Part shown: piece by piece, positions 45,473 through 55,122 of the stretch
How the letters are laid out: each line of letters begins with the position of its first letter
Numbering within the stretch: the stretch's first letter is position 1
Assembly (NCBI GenBank): GCA_007132225.1
Contig: SLPB01000061.1
Location: 1-61,000, forward strand
DNA: 61,000 nt
Direction of reading: 5' to 3'
Origin: Bacteroidales bacterium
GTDB taxonomy: Bacteria; Bacteroidota; Bacteroidia; Bacteroidales; PUMT01
Made by a program: the position numbers and the translations under genes
The notes under the pieces: generated by a model
What the model was told of the DNA's origin: nothing
Databases searched by the model: none
What the model saw: only the letters and a program-made list of their open reading frames with translations

Positions 45473-48400
45473 ATGAAAATATTAGCTTTTATATTGGCTT
45501 TTACAACCATTGTTACAGGATCTTTTTCCAGGGACCCTGCCACGGCAGCCATTCATGGCCGGGTTGTGGATGCACAGGGGCAAGACCTTCCTGGTGTCAC
45601 CATCTTTGCCATACACACCCCAACTGGTGCTGCATGGGAGACCATCTCACGGGTGGATGGAAGGTTTAACCTTTCCGGCCTGCACACAGGAGGCCCCTAT
45701 AGCCTGACTTTTACTTCTGTGGATTACCGGCCGGAAGAGATTACCGGTATCCGGTTAACCCCTGGTGAGGAAAGATATCTTAGTATCATTCTGATTGAAA
45801 AGGAGGATGCACTTGCCGAGATTGTTATTGCGGAGTTCACGGATGGAACTTTTAATATAGGACGTACAGGTGCCACTACAAATATTGATGCCGGGATAAT
45901 TGGTTCATCACCTTCGATATCCAGAAGCCCTGATGACCTTACCCGACTGACACCGCAGAGCAGGGGTGCCAGTTTTGCCGGTCGTGACAACCGGTTCAAC
46001 AATTATACCCTGGACGGTATAATTTATAATAATAGTTTCGGACTTTCCGGCTTTCAGCTTCCAGGTGGTAATCCGTTAAGCCTTGAGTCCATAGAAGGGA
46101 TTAGGGTTAATCTTGCTCCTTATGATGTACGCCAGGGGGGATTTACCGGAGCCGGCGTAAATATAATCAGCAAAAGGGGTGATAATCAATTCCGGGGAGC
46201 TGTTTATGCTTACTACAATGACGAGCATTTTTCCGGCACAAAAGCGGGTACCTGGGAGCTTCTAGCTGATGAAATCTTTACCCGTATTACTGGGGCATCG
46301 GTGAGCGGACCGGTTTTGGGTGACAGGCTTTTTTTCTTTTTCAGTATTGAGCAGGAAAAAGGTTCAGGCCCCGGACTGCAAAAAGTGTCATCACGTCCGG
46401 GGCTGGCTCCCGACGGACTGCGGGTTTCCAGGGTCCCTGCCAGCGAGCTGGACTTTGTACGGGAAAAAATGATGCAGCTTTATGGATATGAAACAGGAGG
46501 TTACCAGGGATATGGTTTTCTGGATGAAGGATTGCGTATTAATGCACGGCTGGATTTTAATATAAACCCCAGCAACAAGATGATGGTTCGGGTTAACCAC
46601 TATACGGCATTTCGTGATGCTCCGGTTAACGCAAACAGTCTGCACTATAATCCCGAAGCATTGAGATACCGCAATACCAGCCGGTCTGGAATAGAGGCGA
46701 TGAATTTCCGTAACAGCCACTATTCTGCAGATTATAATGTTACCTCTGTTGCCGGTGAGCTCAACACCTTTATAAGTCCTTCAATGGCAAATAATTTCCG
46801 CATTGGGTACAGCAAAGCAGAAGATCCTGTCAGAACCATTCCCGGCAGACAATCATTCCCGTTTATTGAGGTACTTGAATTTGAAGGCACAACACCATAT
46901 TATTATATGACAATGGGGAATGAGTTATTCTCTGCAGGCAACGAGCTTTTAAATAATACTTTAAATATTACCAACAACTTTTCTTTCCACGCCGGCCGGC
47001 ATAATTTAATTTTTGGGGTGAGTCTTGAATACTTGACTTTCTACAATGCCTTCAATCCTGTAATAAATGGTTTTTACCGGTTCAACTCCTTCGATAATTT
47101 TACTGCTGCGGTGATTGAAAGAGATTTTAATATAAGGCCTGACCTTTTCCTTCAGGGATACCCTCTTAATGAAGAGGATGATGGTCCGGTTGATGAAACG
47201 GCTTTCGGGCAGGTTGGTTTATATATCCAGAACAGGTTTGAAGCTTCTTCAAGGATCAACCTTACCCTTGGCATTAGAATCGACGTACCTTTTTACCCGG
47301 TTGATCTTCCAAAAAACCCTGCACTGGATGACATGAACCTCAGGTTCACAAATCCCCGCACCGGCGAAAATATTGTTCCTGACGTAAGTGAATTACCAGG
47401 GGTACATCCATTGTGGTCACCCAGGATCGGTGTAAATTATGACGTATTTGGCGACATGAGTTTGCAGGTAAGGGGTGGAACCGGTCTGTTCTCCGGCCGT
47501 GTGCCATTTGTGTGGATATCCAACCAGGTAAACAACAATGGCCTCGCCCGGGGAGGATATGGCATGACTCCCGGGCAATGGGGGATAGATGGCAATCCTC
47601 ACTGGCAAGGTTTTCAGGATGATGTTGCTTTCTATCGTCCCGATCCTGCAGCACAGCAAGGCGTGGTTTCGGAAAATCTTGCCATTACCGACAGGGAATT
47701 TAAGCTTCCACAGGTCTGGAGAACCAATATTGCTGCCGATTATGTGTTTCCCTATGATGTGGTAGCAACCCTGGAAGGAATCTATTCGCTTGACATAAAC
47801 AGTCCACTTGCTTTAAATGTGAACACCACCCGGCCTGCCCAAAGGTTGAATAATCCATATCCTTTTCCCTACTGGCCCTACGAAGAAAACTTTTATGACA
47901 ACCCGGAATTTACAAATGTGATAATGCTGACCAATATAAATGCCGGATTCTATGCTTCAGTCACTGCAGAGTTGTCAAGGGAGTTCGGGGAGTATGGTAA
48001 CGCATGGATTGCCTATACCAGGAGCATTTCAAGGGATTACGGACTTGAAGGTGGTTCACAGGCAGCATCGCTGTGGCCATTTACAGTGGTCGATGACCGG
48101 AATGATCCCCGAATGGGATTTTCACGTTTCGACCAACCAAACAGGCTGGTAGCCATGGTTACAATTAACACACGAGCATTGGGAAACCGTTTTAATACTG
48201 GTATCTCCCTGGTTTATGACGGAGGTGAGAGAGGTCGGTTCAGCTATACATATTCAGGCAGCTTTAATGATGGAGCTGATCGCCTTATGTATATTCCCGT
48301 TTCACAGCATGATTCCTATCTTGTTGACAAAATGGCTGACGGGGAGATTGTAATGACAGCCGAACAGCAGTGGGAAATACTTGATAAATTTATAAGCCAG

Positions 48401-48787
48401 GATGCTTACCTTGATAATAACAGGGGCAGGGTCGCTGAACGAAATGGTGCAAAATTTCCCTGGATGCATCATTTTGATCTGAGGGTTACCCAGGATTTAG
48501 TATTGCGCCCAGGAGAAAATCACTATAAGCTGCAAGGTTTTTTGGATATTATCAATTTTGGCAATTTGATAAATTCAAAATGGGGAGTCGGTAAAACCAG
48601 TGTTCAGAACAACCTGATGAATTTTGAAGGGGTCGACATTCACGGTAACGGAATGTTTACCATTAACACAGTTCCCGGTACCGGTGATTTCCCGAGATCC
48701 TCATACAGGAACCTTATAGGGCTTGACCGGACCTGGTCCGCACAAATTGGATTACGCTTATCTTTAAACCATGTTCCACGATTATAA
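45473..48787 (+). CDS. Oar-like TonB-dependent receptor / outer-membrane beta-barrel protein
   Basis: A 1104-residue protein with a signal peptide (ILAFILAFTTIVTG). Residues about 27-110 form a carboxypeptidase-regulatory-like beta sandwich (IHGRVVDAQGQDLPGV). A plug-like domain follows with LDGIIYNNSFG and a GAGVNIISKRGDNQFRG segment. The remainder alternates aromatic strands and loops of a large barrel, with a late NRLVAMVTIN block. The order and motifs match the OmpA-related/Oar-like receptors. No SusD partner gene follows, so it is not a standard SusCD pair; the ligand is unknown. Oar-like proteins have been tied to adhesion or secretion in some bacteria. Confidence 0.85.
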   Translation: MKILAFILAFTTIVTGSFSRDPATAAIHGRVVDAQGQDLPGVTIFAIHTPTGAAWETISRVDGRFNLSGLHTGGPYSLTFTSVDYRPEEITGIRLTPGEERYLSIILIEKEDALAEIVIAEFTDGTFNIGRTGATTNIDAGIIGSSPSISRSPDDLTRLTPQSRGASFAGRDNRFNNYTLDGIIYNNSFGLSGFQLPGGNPLSLESIEGIRVNLAPYDVRQGGFTGAGVNIISKRGDNQFRGAVYAYYNDEHFSGTKAGTWELLADEIFTRITGASVSGPVLGDRLFFFFSIEQEKGSGPGLQKVSSRPGLAPDGLRVSRVPASELDFVREKMMQLYGYETGGYQGYGFLDEGLRINARLDFNINPSNKMMVRVNHYTAFRDAPVNANSLHYNPEALRYRNTSRSGIEAMNFRNSHYSADYNVTSVAGELNTFISPSMANNFRIGYSKAEDPVRTIPGRQSFPFIEVLEFEGTTPYYYMTMGNELFSAGNELLNNTLNITNNFSFHAGRHNLIFGVSLEYLTFYNAFNPVINGFYRFNSFDNFTAAVIERDFNIRPDLFLQGYPLNEEDDGPVDETAFGQVGLYIQNRFEASSRINLTLGIRIDVPFYPVDLPKNPALDDMNLRFTNPRTGENIVPDVSELPGVHPLWSPRIGVNYDVFGDMSLQVRGGTGLFSGRVPFVWISNQVNNNGLARGGYGMTPGQWGIDGNPHWQGFQDDVAFYRPDPAAQQGVVSENLAITDREFKLPQVWRTNIAADYVFPYDVVATLEGIYSLDINSPLALNVNTTRPAQRLNNPYPFPYWPYEENFYDNPEFTNVIMLTNINAGFYASVTAELSREFGEYGNAWIAYTRSISRDYGLEGGSQAASLWPFTVVDDRNDPRMGFSRFDQPNRLVAMVTINTRALGNRFNTGISLVYDGGERGRFSYTYSGSFNDGADRLMYIPVSQHDSYLVDKMADGEIVMTAEQQWEILDKFISQDAYLDNNRGRVAERNGAKFPWMHHFDLRVTQDLVLRPGENHYKLQGFLDIINFGNLINSKWGVGKTSVQNNLMNFEGVDIHGNGMFTINTVPGTGDFPRSSYRNLIGLDRTWSAQIGLRLSLNHVPRL

Positions 48788-49162
48788 CCGGGGATACAAT
48801 ATCCGGAAATTTAATACTGCATATGTCTATTTGTATAACGTTCAAGCAAATAGAGTGCATAGTTAATAACCTTGATCCATTTGTTGATAACTACAAAGTG
48901 GGACATGATGTAAAAACAGCATGCATTATTTAATTTTGATATCCTACACAGGTCTCCACCTGACTTTTTATATAAACTGTTGTTATAAAGGCCATTAATA
49001 AGCTAATTTTCATATAGACTATGATGTTAAATTATTCGTTTAACAGATATAATCATCTGCACAAAAATATTGAATAGAAATAAAGTATGGATCCGCACCG
49101 GAATGTTACTCTTACTTACTATAAGACATTAAATTATTAATTTTACAAAGACTTGGATATAA
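48788..49162. other. AT-rich intergenic region before the class II reductase gene
   Basis: About 375 bases. I looked for a cobalamin riboswitch because the next gene is B12-dependent, but saw no B12-box-like GCCACTG sequence or clear helices. No ORF and no clear promoter pair. Confidence 0.45.
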
Positions 49163-51757
49163 ATGAAAACTACAGCGATGTCAGTGAAAAATAGAAAAGG
49201 CGATGACCCCATAAGTAATAAGCCTGAACCACATATTAATACATACACCGATGAGGAAGCATTCAGGCATTCCCGGGAATATTTCAGGGGTGATGAACTG
49301 GCAGCACGAGTATGGATTAACAAATATGCACTGAAAGATTCTCTCGGCCGTCTCTATGAACTTACTCCCGATTATATGCATCGCCGGCTTGCAGGCGAGA
49401 TTGCAAGAATTGAAAAAAATTATCCCAATCCCCTGGGAGAAGAAGATATTTATCAATTGATGAAGGAGTTTAAGTATATTGTTCCCCAGGGAGGACCAAT
49501 GAGCGGCATAGGAAATAATTTTCAGCTTGTTTCACTTTCCAACTGTTTCGTTATTGGAGATGATTCGGGTATTGATTCCTATGGCGGAATTATGAAAGTG
49601 GACCAGGAGCAGGTCCAGTTAATGAAGAGAAGAGGAGGGGTTGGCCATGACCTTTCACCTATCAGGCCTTCAGGAAGCCAGGTTTTAAATTCCGCACTTA
49701 CCTCAACCGGTGTTGTTCCGTTTATGGAAAGATATTCAAATTCAACCCGGGAAGTGGCCCAGGATGGGCGAAGGGGTGCTTTAATGCTGACTATTTCAAT
49801 AAAACATCCCGATGCTGAAAAATTTATAGATGCAAAGCTTCAGGCAGGCAAGGTTACCGGAGCCAATGTGTCGGTAAAGATTGATGATGAGTTTATGAAG
49901 GCTGTTACTGAAAAAAAACCTTATATCCAGCAGTTTCCTGTAAATTCCGATAATCCGGAAATAAAGAAAGAGATAGATGCAGGCAAGCTTTGGGAAAAGA
50001 TAGTGCATAATGCATGGAAATCGGCCGAACCCGGAATCCTTTTTTGGGATACTGTTTTACGGGAATCGGTGCCTGATTCATATGCGGATATGGGTTACAA
50101 AACTGTGTCAACCAATCCCTGCGGAGAGATACCTTTATGTCCGTATGACAGTTGCCGGCTACTGGCGATTAATCTATACAGCTATGTAAATGAGCCATTT
50201 ACCAAAGAGTCTAAATTTGATTTCGATAAGTTCAGGCAGCATGTGGGATATGCTCAGCGGATAATGGATGATATTATTGATCTGGAGCTTGAGAAAATTG
50301 ACCGGATACTTGAAAAGATTTCTAAAGACCCTGAGGATGATGAGATCAAGCGTGTAGAACGCAAGCTTTGGGAAAATATCAGGATCAAGGCTGAAGAGGG
50401 ACGACGCACAGGTGTCGGAATAACTGCCGAAGGTGATATGCTTGCTGCACTTGGTCTGACATACGGTACTGATAATGCCAATGATTTCTCAACTGAAATA
50501 CATAAAACCGTGGCACTTGAAGCCTACCGCTCATCCGTCAGCATGGCCAGGGAGAGGGGAGCTTTCGCCATTTACGATTCTCAGCGTGAGAAAGACAATC
50601 CTTTTATTAACCGGTTGAAAAAGGAAGATGAGCAATTGTACCGGGATATGGTCCGGTACGGACGGCGTAACATTGCACTGCTGACCATAGCTCCCACTGG
50701 CACCACCAGCCTTATGACCCAGACCACATCGGGAGTTGAACCCGTTTTCATGCCGGTTTACAAGAGAAGACGCAAGGTAAACCCGAATGACAAAAATTCA
50801 ACCGTCTCTTTTGTTGACGAGGTTGGTGATTCATGGGAAGAATATAACGTTTTTCATCATAAGTTCCTTACCTGGCTGGAGGTAAACGGTTACGACTCCA
50901 ACGAAGTAAAGAAGTATGATGATGATGCTGTTGATGAACTTGTTGCCAAATCACCTTACCATAAGGCCACATCAACTGATGTTGACTGGCTTAGCAAGGT
51001 AAGGATGCAGGGAGCAATTCAGAAATGGGTTGACCATTCAATAAGCGTTACCATCAACCTTCCTGAAGATGCAAAGGAAGATCTGGTTGGCGAATTATAC
51101 GTAACCGCCTGGAAGAGCGGATGCAAAGGAACCACAGTTTACCGTGAGGGATCCCGTGCAGGGGTGCTGGTATCAAACAGAAAGGAAAAGAAAGGGGAAG
51201 ATGTTCATGTACCCAAAAAACGGCCCGAAGTACTGGAGGCTGATGTGGTAAGGTTTATGAACAATGATGAGAAATGGATAGCTTTTGTGGGCAAGCTTGA
51301 TGGAAGACCTTATGAGATATTTACAGGGAAGGAGGATGATGATGTTTTCCCGGTACCAAAAACTATCAAGAAAGGCTATATCATTAAAAGGGTGCAGGAA
51401 GACGGGACCAAGCGCTATGATTTCAGATATATTGACAAATTTGGCTACGGGAACACTTTTGAGGGGTTGTCACGAATATTTGATGTTGAATTCTGGAATT
51501 ATGCCAAGCTTATTTCCGGAGTATTGCGGCACGGCATGCCCATCCCCGATGTTGTTGACCTGGTTTCCTCTCTCAGGCTTGACAGTGAAAATATAAACAC
51601 CTGGAAAAACGGGGTTGAACGTACACTTAGAAAGTATATTCCCAATGGTACCAAAGCCAAAAAGGGATCGCTCTGCCCAAGCTGTGATTCCGGTAATTTG
51701 ATGTTCCAGGAGGGATGCCTCACCTGTCAGGATTGCGGTAATTCAAAATGCGGTTAG
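49163..51757 (+). CDS. nrdJ: Adenosylcobalamin-dependent (class II) ribonucleotide reductase
   Basis: An 864-residue enzyme that reduces ribonucleotides using a B12-generated thiyl radical and needs neither oxygen nor a small subunit. It has the substrate Cys region SLSNCFVI, the finger-loop radical Cys motif NPCGE (near 318-322), and PTGTTSLMTQTTSGVEP. About residues 690-864 are a C-terminal extension ending in four paired cysteines (CPSCDSGNLMF..CLTCQDCG) that look like a zinc ribbon. The start may be Met1 or Met6. The gene stands alone. It fits an organism living at low or changing oxygen. Confidence 0.94.
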   Translation: MKTTAMSVKNRKGDDPISNKPEPHINTYTDEEAFRHSREYFRGDELAARVWINKYALKDSLGRLYELTPDYMHRRLAGEIARIEKNYPNPLGEEDIYQLMKEFKYIVPQGGPMSGIGNNFQLVSLSNCFVIGDDSGIDSYGGIMKVDQEQVQLMKRRGGVGHDLSPIRPSGSQVLNSALTSTGVVPFMERYSNSTREVAQDGRRGALMLTISIKHPDAEKFIDAKLQAGKVTGANVSVKIDDEFMKAVTEKKPYIQQFPVNSDNPEIKKEIDAGKLWEKIVHNAWKSAEPGILFWDTVLRESVPDSYADMGYKTVSTNPCGEIPLCPYDSCRLLAINLYSYVNEPFTKESKFDFDKFRQHVGYAQRIMDDIIDLELEKIDRILEKISKDPEDDEIKRVERKLWENIRIKAEEGRRTGVGITAEGDMLAALGLTYGTDNANDFSTEIHKTVALEAYRSSVSMARERGAFAIYDSQREKDNPFINRLKKEDEQLYRDMVRYGRRNIALLTIAPTGTTSLMTQTTSGVEPVFMPVYKRRRKVNPNDKNSTVSFVDEVGDSWEEYNVFHHKFLTWLEVNGYDSNEVKKYDDDAVDELVAKSPYHKATSTDVDWLSKVRMQGAIQKWVDHSISVTINLPEDAKEDLVGELYVTAWKSGCKGTTVYREGSRAGVLVSNRKEKKGEDVHVPKKRPEVLEADVVRFMNNDEKWIAFVGKLDGRPYEIFTGKEDDDVFPVPKTIKKGYIIKRVQEDGTKRYDFRYIDKFGYGNTFEGLSRIFDVEFWNYAKLISGVLRHGMPIPDVVDLVSSLRLDSENINTWKNGVERTLRKYIPNGTKAKKGSLCPSCDSGNLMFQEGCLTCQDCGNSKCG

Positions 51758-51803
51758 ACAACATTAATATTCAGGCCGCCTGAGGCTTTCAATTCCTTAT
51801 ACT

Positions 51804-51843
51804 TAAAAATAATCACCCGGTTCTCTTAAGATCGGGTGATTAT
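51804..51843 (-). terminator. Intrinsic terminator of kbl (minus strand)
   Basis: ATAATCACCCGGT pairs with ATCGGGTGATTAT over 13 bases (one G-T) around a nine-base loop. Read on the minus strand it is followed by TTTTTAAG, so it serves the kbl transcript; on the plus strand there is no T run, though it may still slow nrdJ transcription. Confidence 0.72.
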
Positions 51844-51907
51844 CCATATTCCGGACCTGACAGATAACCGGACTTAATAACTTTGCCGCAGGGTTTGTTG
51901 ACAGCCA

Positions 51908-53098
51908 TTAGCCTAAAACCCCAAGCTCCCTGCCAATCTTTGTAAAAGCAGCAATACATTTGTCGAGATGGTCAGTGCGGTGGGCTGCTGATACCTGAAC
52001 CCTTATCCGGGCCTGATCTTTTGGTACAACGGGGAAATAGAATCCAATTACAAATATTCCCTCATCCAGCAGCCTGGCAGCAAAATCCTGGGAAAGCTTT
52101 GCATCATAAAGCATTACAGCGATAATGGCAGATTGGGTGGGTTTGATATCAAAGCCTGCAGCTTTCATTTTCTCCATGAAATAGCTGGTGTTGATGTGTA
52201 GTTTATCCTGAAGCTCATGAGTTTCGGCCATCATATCGAACATTTTTATACCTGCATTCACAACTGATGGTGGCACCGAGTTAGAGAAAAGGTATGGCCT
52301 TGATCGTTGCCGTAAAATCTCAATTATCTCTTTCCTTCCTGTTGTGAAGCCTCCTATGGCTCCTCCAAAGGCTTTCCCAAGTGTCCCCGTAATTATGTCG
52401 ACCCTTCCACGCATATTGAAAAGTTCGGTTACGCCCCTTCCAGTTTTACCTACTACTCCGGCAGAATGACATTCGTCCACCATTACCATGGCATCGTATT
52501 TCTCAGCCAGTTCATTTATTTTATCCATTGGTGCCACGTTGCCGTCCATGGAGAACACGCCGTCGGTTACTATTATGCGAAATCGCTGCGCCTGCGCTTC
52601 TCTTAGTTTTTCTTCAAGGTCAGCCATATCTGCATTCTTATACCGGTAACGCTGTGCTTTGCAAAGCCTGACACCGTCAATTATGGACGCGTGATTCAGG
52701 GAATCGGAGATAATGGCATCCTCACTGGAAAATAATGGTTCAAAAACTCCGCCGTTTGCATCGAAACAGGCAGCATACAATATTGTCTCTTCGGTGCCGA
52801 AGTATTCAGCTATCCTGGCTTCCAGTTTTTTATGCAGGTCCTGCGTTCCGCAGATAAACCTTACTGAAGACATGCCGAACCCGCGGGAATCCATTCCCTC
52901 TTTTGCAGCCTCTATTAGTGCAGGGTGATTTGAAAGGCCAAGATAATTATTGGCACAGAAATTAAGAACCCTGTCCCCATTTTCGACTTCAATCTCAACA
53001 TCCTGGGGCGATGTTATGATCCGTTCCTTTTTAAAAAGTCCTTCAGACCGGATGCTCTCAAGCTCTTTATGTAGGTGTTCTTTAATTTTTCCGTACAT
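51908..53098 (-). CDS. kbl: Glycine C-acetyltransferase (2-amino-3-ketobutyrate CoA ligase)
   Basis: A 396-residue PLP enzyme of the alpha-oxoamine synthase family. It shows NFCANNYLGLSNHP, FGMSSVRFICGTQDLHKKLE, VDECHSAGVVGKTGRG and the PLP-lysine block TGTLGKAFGGA. The family splits 2-amino-3-oxobutyrate with CoA into glycine and acetyl-CoA. The track start at 53170 adds 24 residues of no family character; the ATG at 53098 (MYGKIKEHLHKELE) matches the known start and the 398-residue E. coli protein. Its pathway partner, the SDR-type threonine dehydrogenase, is the second gene upstream on the other strand. Confidence 0.94.
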   Translation of the reverse strand: MYGKIKEHLHKELESIRSEGLFKKERIITSPQDVEIEVENGDRVLNFCANNYLGLSNHPALIEAAKEGMDSRGFGMSSVRFICGTQDLHKKLEARIAEYFGTEETILYAACFDANGGVFEPLFSSEDAIISDSLNHASIIDGVRLCKAQRYRYKNADMADLEEKLREAQAQRFRIIVTDGVFSMDGNVAPMDKINELAEKYDAMVMVDECHSAGVVGKTGRGVTELFNMRGRVDIITGTLGKAFGGAIGGFTTGRKEIIEILRQRSRPYLFSNSVPPSVVNAGIKMFDMMAETHELQDKLHINTSYFMEKMKAAGFDIKPTQSAIIAVMLYDAKLSQDFAARLLDEGIFVIGFYFPVVPKDQARIRVQVSAAHRTDHLDKCIAAFTKIGRELGVLG

Positions 53099-53239
53099 TC
53101 GGTTATTATTATGGTTTGCACATAACTTCAGGTGATTTACCCTTAACAAAGATAACTTTTTAGCAGGCATTTTTGAGCAGTTGCCCCTATGTTGAATAAT
53201 AGTTGGTCCATTTTTATAATCTCAATGCCAAAAAAGCAC

Positions 53240-54784
53240 TTATTTTTTCAAAATCAGGGCTACCCACTTTTGTCCGGTTGAGGGGGCAGACAATGTTTGC
53301 TTTCCTCCTCCTGAAATTGTGAAAGTTGCACTCCATTCGGACTCCTCTATTTTGAGCCATTTCACTTCAAAATCACCGGATGCCTCACTCATATCAATCT
53401 CCACGCTTCCTCCGTCTCTAAAATACACAGCATATTGTTTACCAATCTCCGCAAGGCACCAGGCCTCATTATAGCTTCTGTTACTTAAAAGGGAGTTGTT
53501 TGGCTCACTGGTGAACACATTAAATTCATTGAAAAGCATTCTTGCACTTTTGATATGGGCCTGTGCATCCGCATTAATTCCTATACCTGATGGAGGCCTG
53601 TGAAACCTGGCAGAAGCGGCTCCGGCAAACAGGGAAACCCAGAAATGTGTTATTCCTCTAATTGACCCTCCTGTCCACCCTAACGAACCCCCATATAATT
53701 TAACTGCAGTGAGAGGCTTCATATCGGTTTCTGTTTTTTCATCTGCTATATCCTCTTTAGCTGCAAGCCAATTGTTATAATATGCATCATAATCAGAACC
53801 TTCCCAGTTTTGAGAAAAGTCATAAAAATCATATTTTGAAGAACGCCTGATTTCCTGTTGCCTTGGATTGTTTAATTCATTTTCTCTTGCCTGATTTGTG
53901 ACAAACACATTTTTTCCTTCACTTTCAGCTTTATCCTTTATATAATTAGTCCAGTAAGCACCGAATTCCAATGGTTCGAGGGTCTCGTTTTCTATTTGAT
54001 ATAAAACGTTGCCGTATTTAAAAGTGATATCAAGTACTTTATCAACGTAATTTTTTAATGTCTCAAGCACAACTGTCCCGGGTGCAGCCGGATCATGTGA
54101 CAATTCGGGAACACAATACCACAGGGGATGATCTCCTCCTGTATATGATCCGCCGGGTAATCCCGAGTCCTGAGAGGTATAGCTGGTATTTCTATCAGGA
54201 TTCCATGGATGACAATTCCAGCCGGTATTATATATTCCATCTTCAGGATGATGCGGATTGTCACCCCTTAGATCGAACCTGTCAAAAAATTCCAATTGTA
54301 CTATGATATCACGTTTTTCACATTCATCTAAAAAAGTATCCAAACGGTCAATCCATTCCTGATCCCATTGATCAAGGTCGTAAACATCTGTATCCACATT
54401 AACACCAGGTGTCCCGCTTGTTTTCAAATAAGGAAACCGGTTACCCTGATTCCGGGAGCTAAGACTTCCACGAACATAATTGCCCCCTATTTCCTGCAAT
54501 AGATCAAGGTGTTCTATAAGAGTCATTTGATCATCATAATATAAATGCAGTCTGCCATCAGCCGGATATTGATACAGATTATCTTCTTCAGAAGCTCCTA
54601 TTAACAGTATAGGTTCATCTTTATATTCCCAGTATCCCGGATTTTCAGAAGAGATTTTAATTTCAACTCTGCTTTTGGGCTTCTCTTCTACCGGGGGTAT
54701 GAGATCTATCCCTTCAGGTTCTGATATTTTGGTGCATCCGTGGATAAATAAAAGCAATGCAATCAGGTGTAATACTCTTTTCAT
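53240..54784 (-). CDS. Glycoside-hydrolase-like lipoprotein (TIM-barrel type)
   Basis: A 514-residue lipoprotein; the ATG at 54784 gives MKRVLHLIALLLFIHGC with a lipobox, whereas the track start is 21 codons earlier and buries the signal. Residues about 35-430 look like a clan GH-A style barrel: LLIGASEEDN, then EIGGNYVRGSL, IVQLEFFDRFD, and VLYQIENETLEP, where the Glu of the IENE motif is the likely acid/base. A short C-terminal beta domain follows (YAVYFRDGGSVEIDM to the end), like the collagen-binding-type modules of such proteins. Substrate unknown. It sits between kbl and tdh and may be unrelated to them. Confidence 0.7.
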   Translation of the reverse strand: MKRVLHLIALLLFIHGCTKISEPEGIDLIPPVEEKPKSRVEIKISSENPGYWEYKDEPILLIGASEEDNLYQYPADGRLHLYYDDQMTLIEHLDLLQEIGGNYVRGSLSSRNQGNRFPYLKTSGTPGVNVDTDVYDLDQWDQEWIDRLDTFLDECEKRDIIVQLEFFDRFDLRGDNPHHPEDGIYNTGWNCHPWNPDRNTSYTSQDSGLPGGSYTGGDHPLWYCVPELSHDPAAPGTVVLETLKNYVDKVLDITFKYGNVLYQIENETLEPLEFGAYWTNYIKDKAESEGKNVFVTNQARENELNNPRQQEIRRSSKYDFYDFSQNWEGSDYDAYYNNWLAAKEDIADEKTETDMKPLTAVKLYGGSLGWTGGSIRGITHFWVSLFAGAASARFHRPPSGIGINADAQAHIKSARMLFNEFNVFTSEPNNSLLSNRSYNEAWCLAEIGKQYAVYFRDGGSVEIDMSEASGDFEVKWLKIEESEWSATFTISGGGKQTLSAPSTGQKWVALILKK

Positions 54785-55122
54785 AATAGAAACATTTGTT
54801 TTAAAACCCTGAGACCCAAATAATTTTATAAAAAACCTGTCTGTCATTCAAACAGGAAAAAATTACAAGGATGATCTATAAAAAATTGTATAGAATTAAA
54901 ATTACAGTTCTCTGTTTTATTTAACAAATTTATTTAATAATTGTTTTTTTGCCCTGTAAACTAATAATAACAATGATATAAATAAGGTTTTTAATCAAAT
55001 AATATTATTATGTTTGGTATCTGCGGAGAATTAATACTTGCCAGTTATAAGTGCATTTTTTTTGATTGGAAAGAAGCCTGTGGATTTTAATATGCGTTTG
55101 TACAATTCAATAAAATACTGAA
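54785..55122. other. AT-rich divergent intergenic region before tdh
   Basis: About 338 bases between the divergent lipoprotein and threonine dehydrogenase genes. Long A and T runs; no complete promoter pair, repeat or ORF that I would defend. Confidence 0.4.

Noticed and set aside
45473-48787. SusC-type nutrient receptor of a polysaccharide utilisation locus
   Set aside because: No SusD gene follows and the motifs fit the Oar-like group better.
48788-49162. Possible cobalamin riboswitch before nrdJ
   Set aside because: No B12-box-like sequence or supporting helices were found by eye; not reported as a feature.
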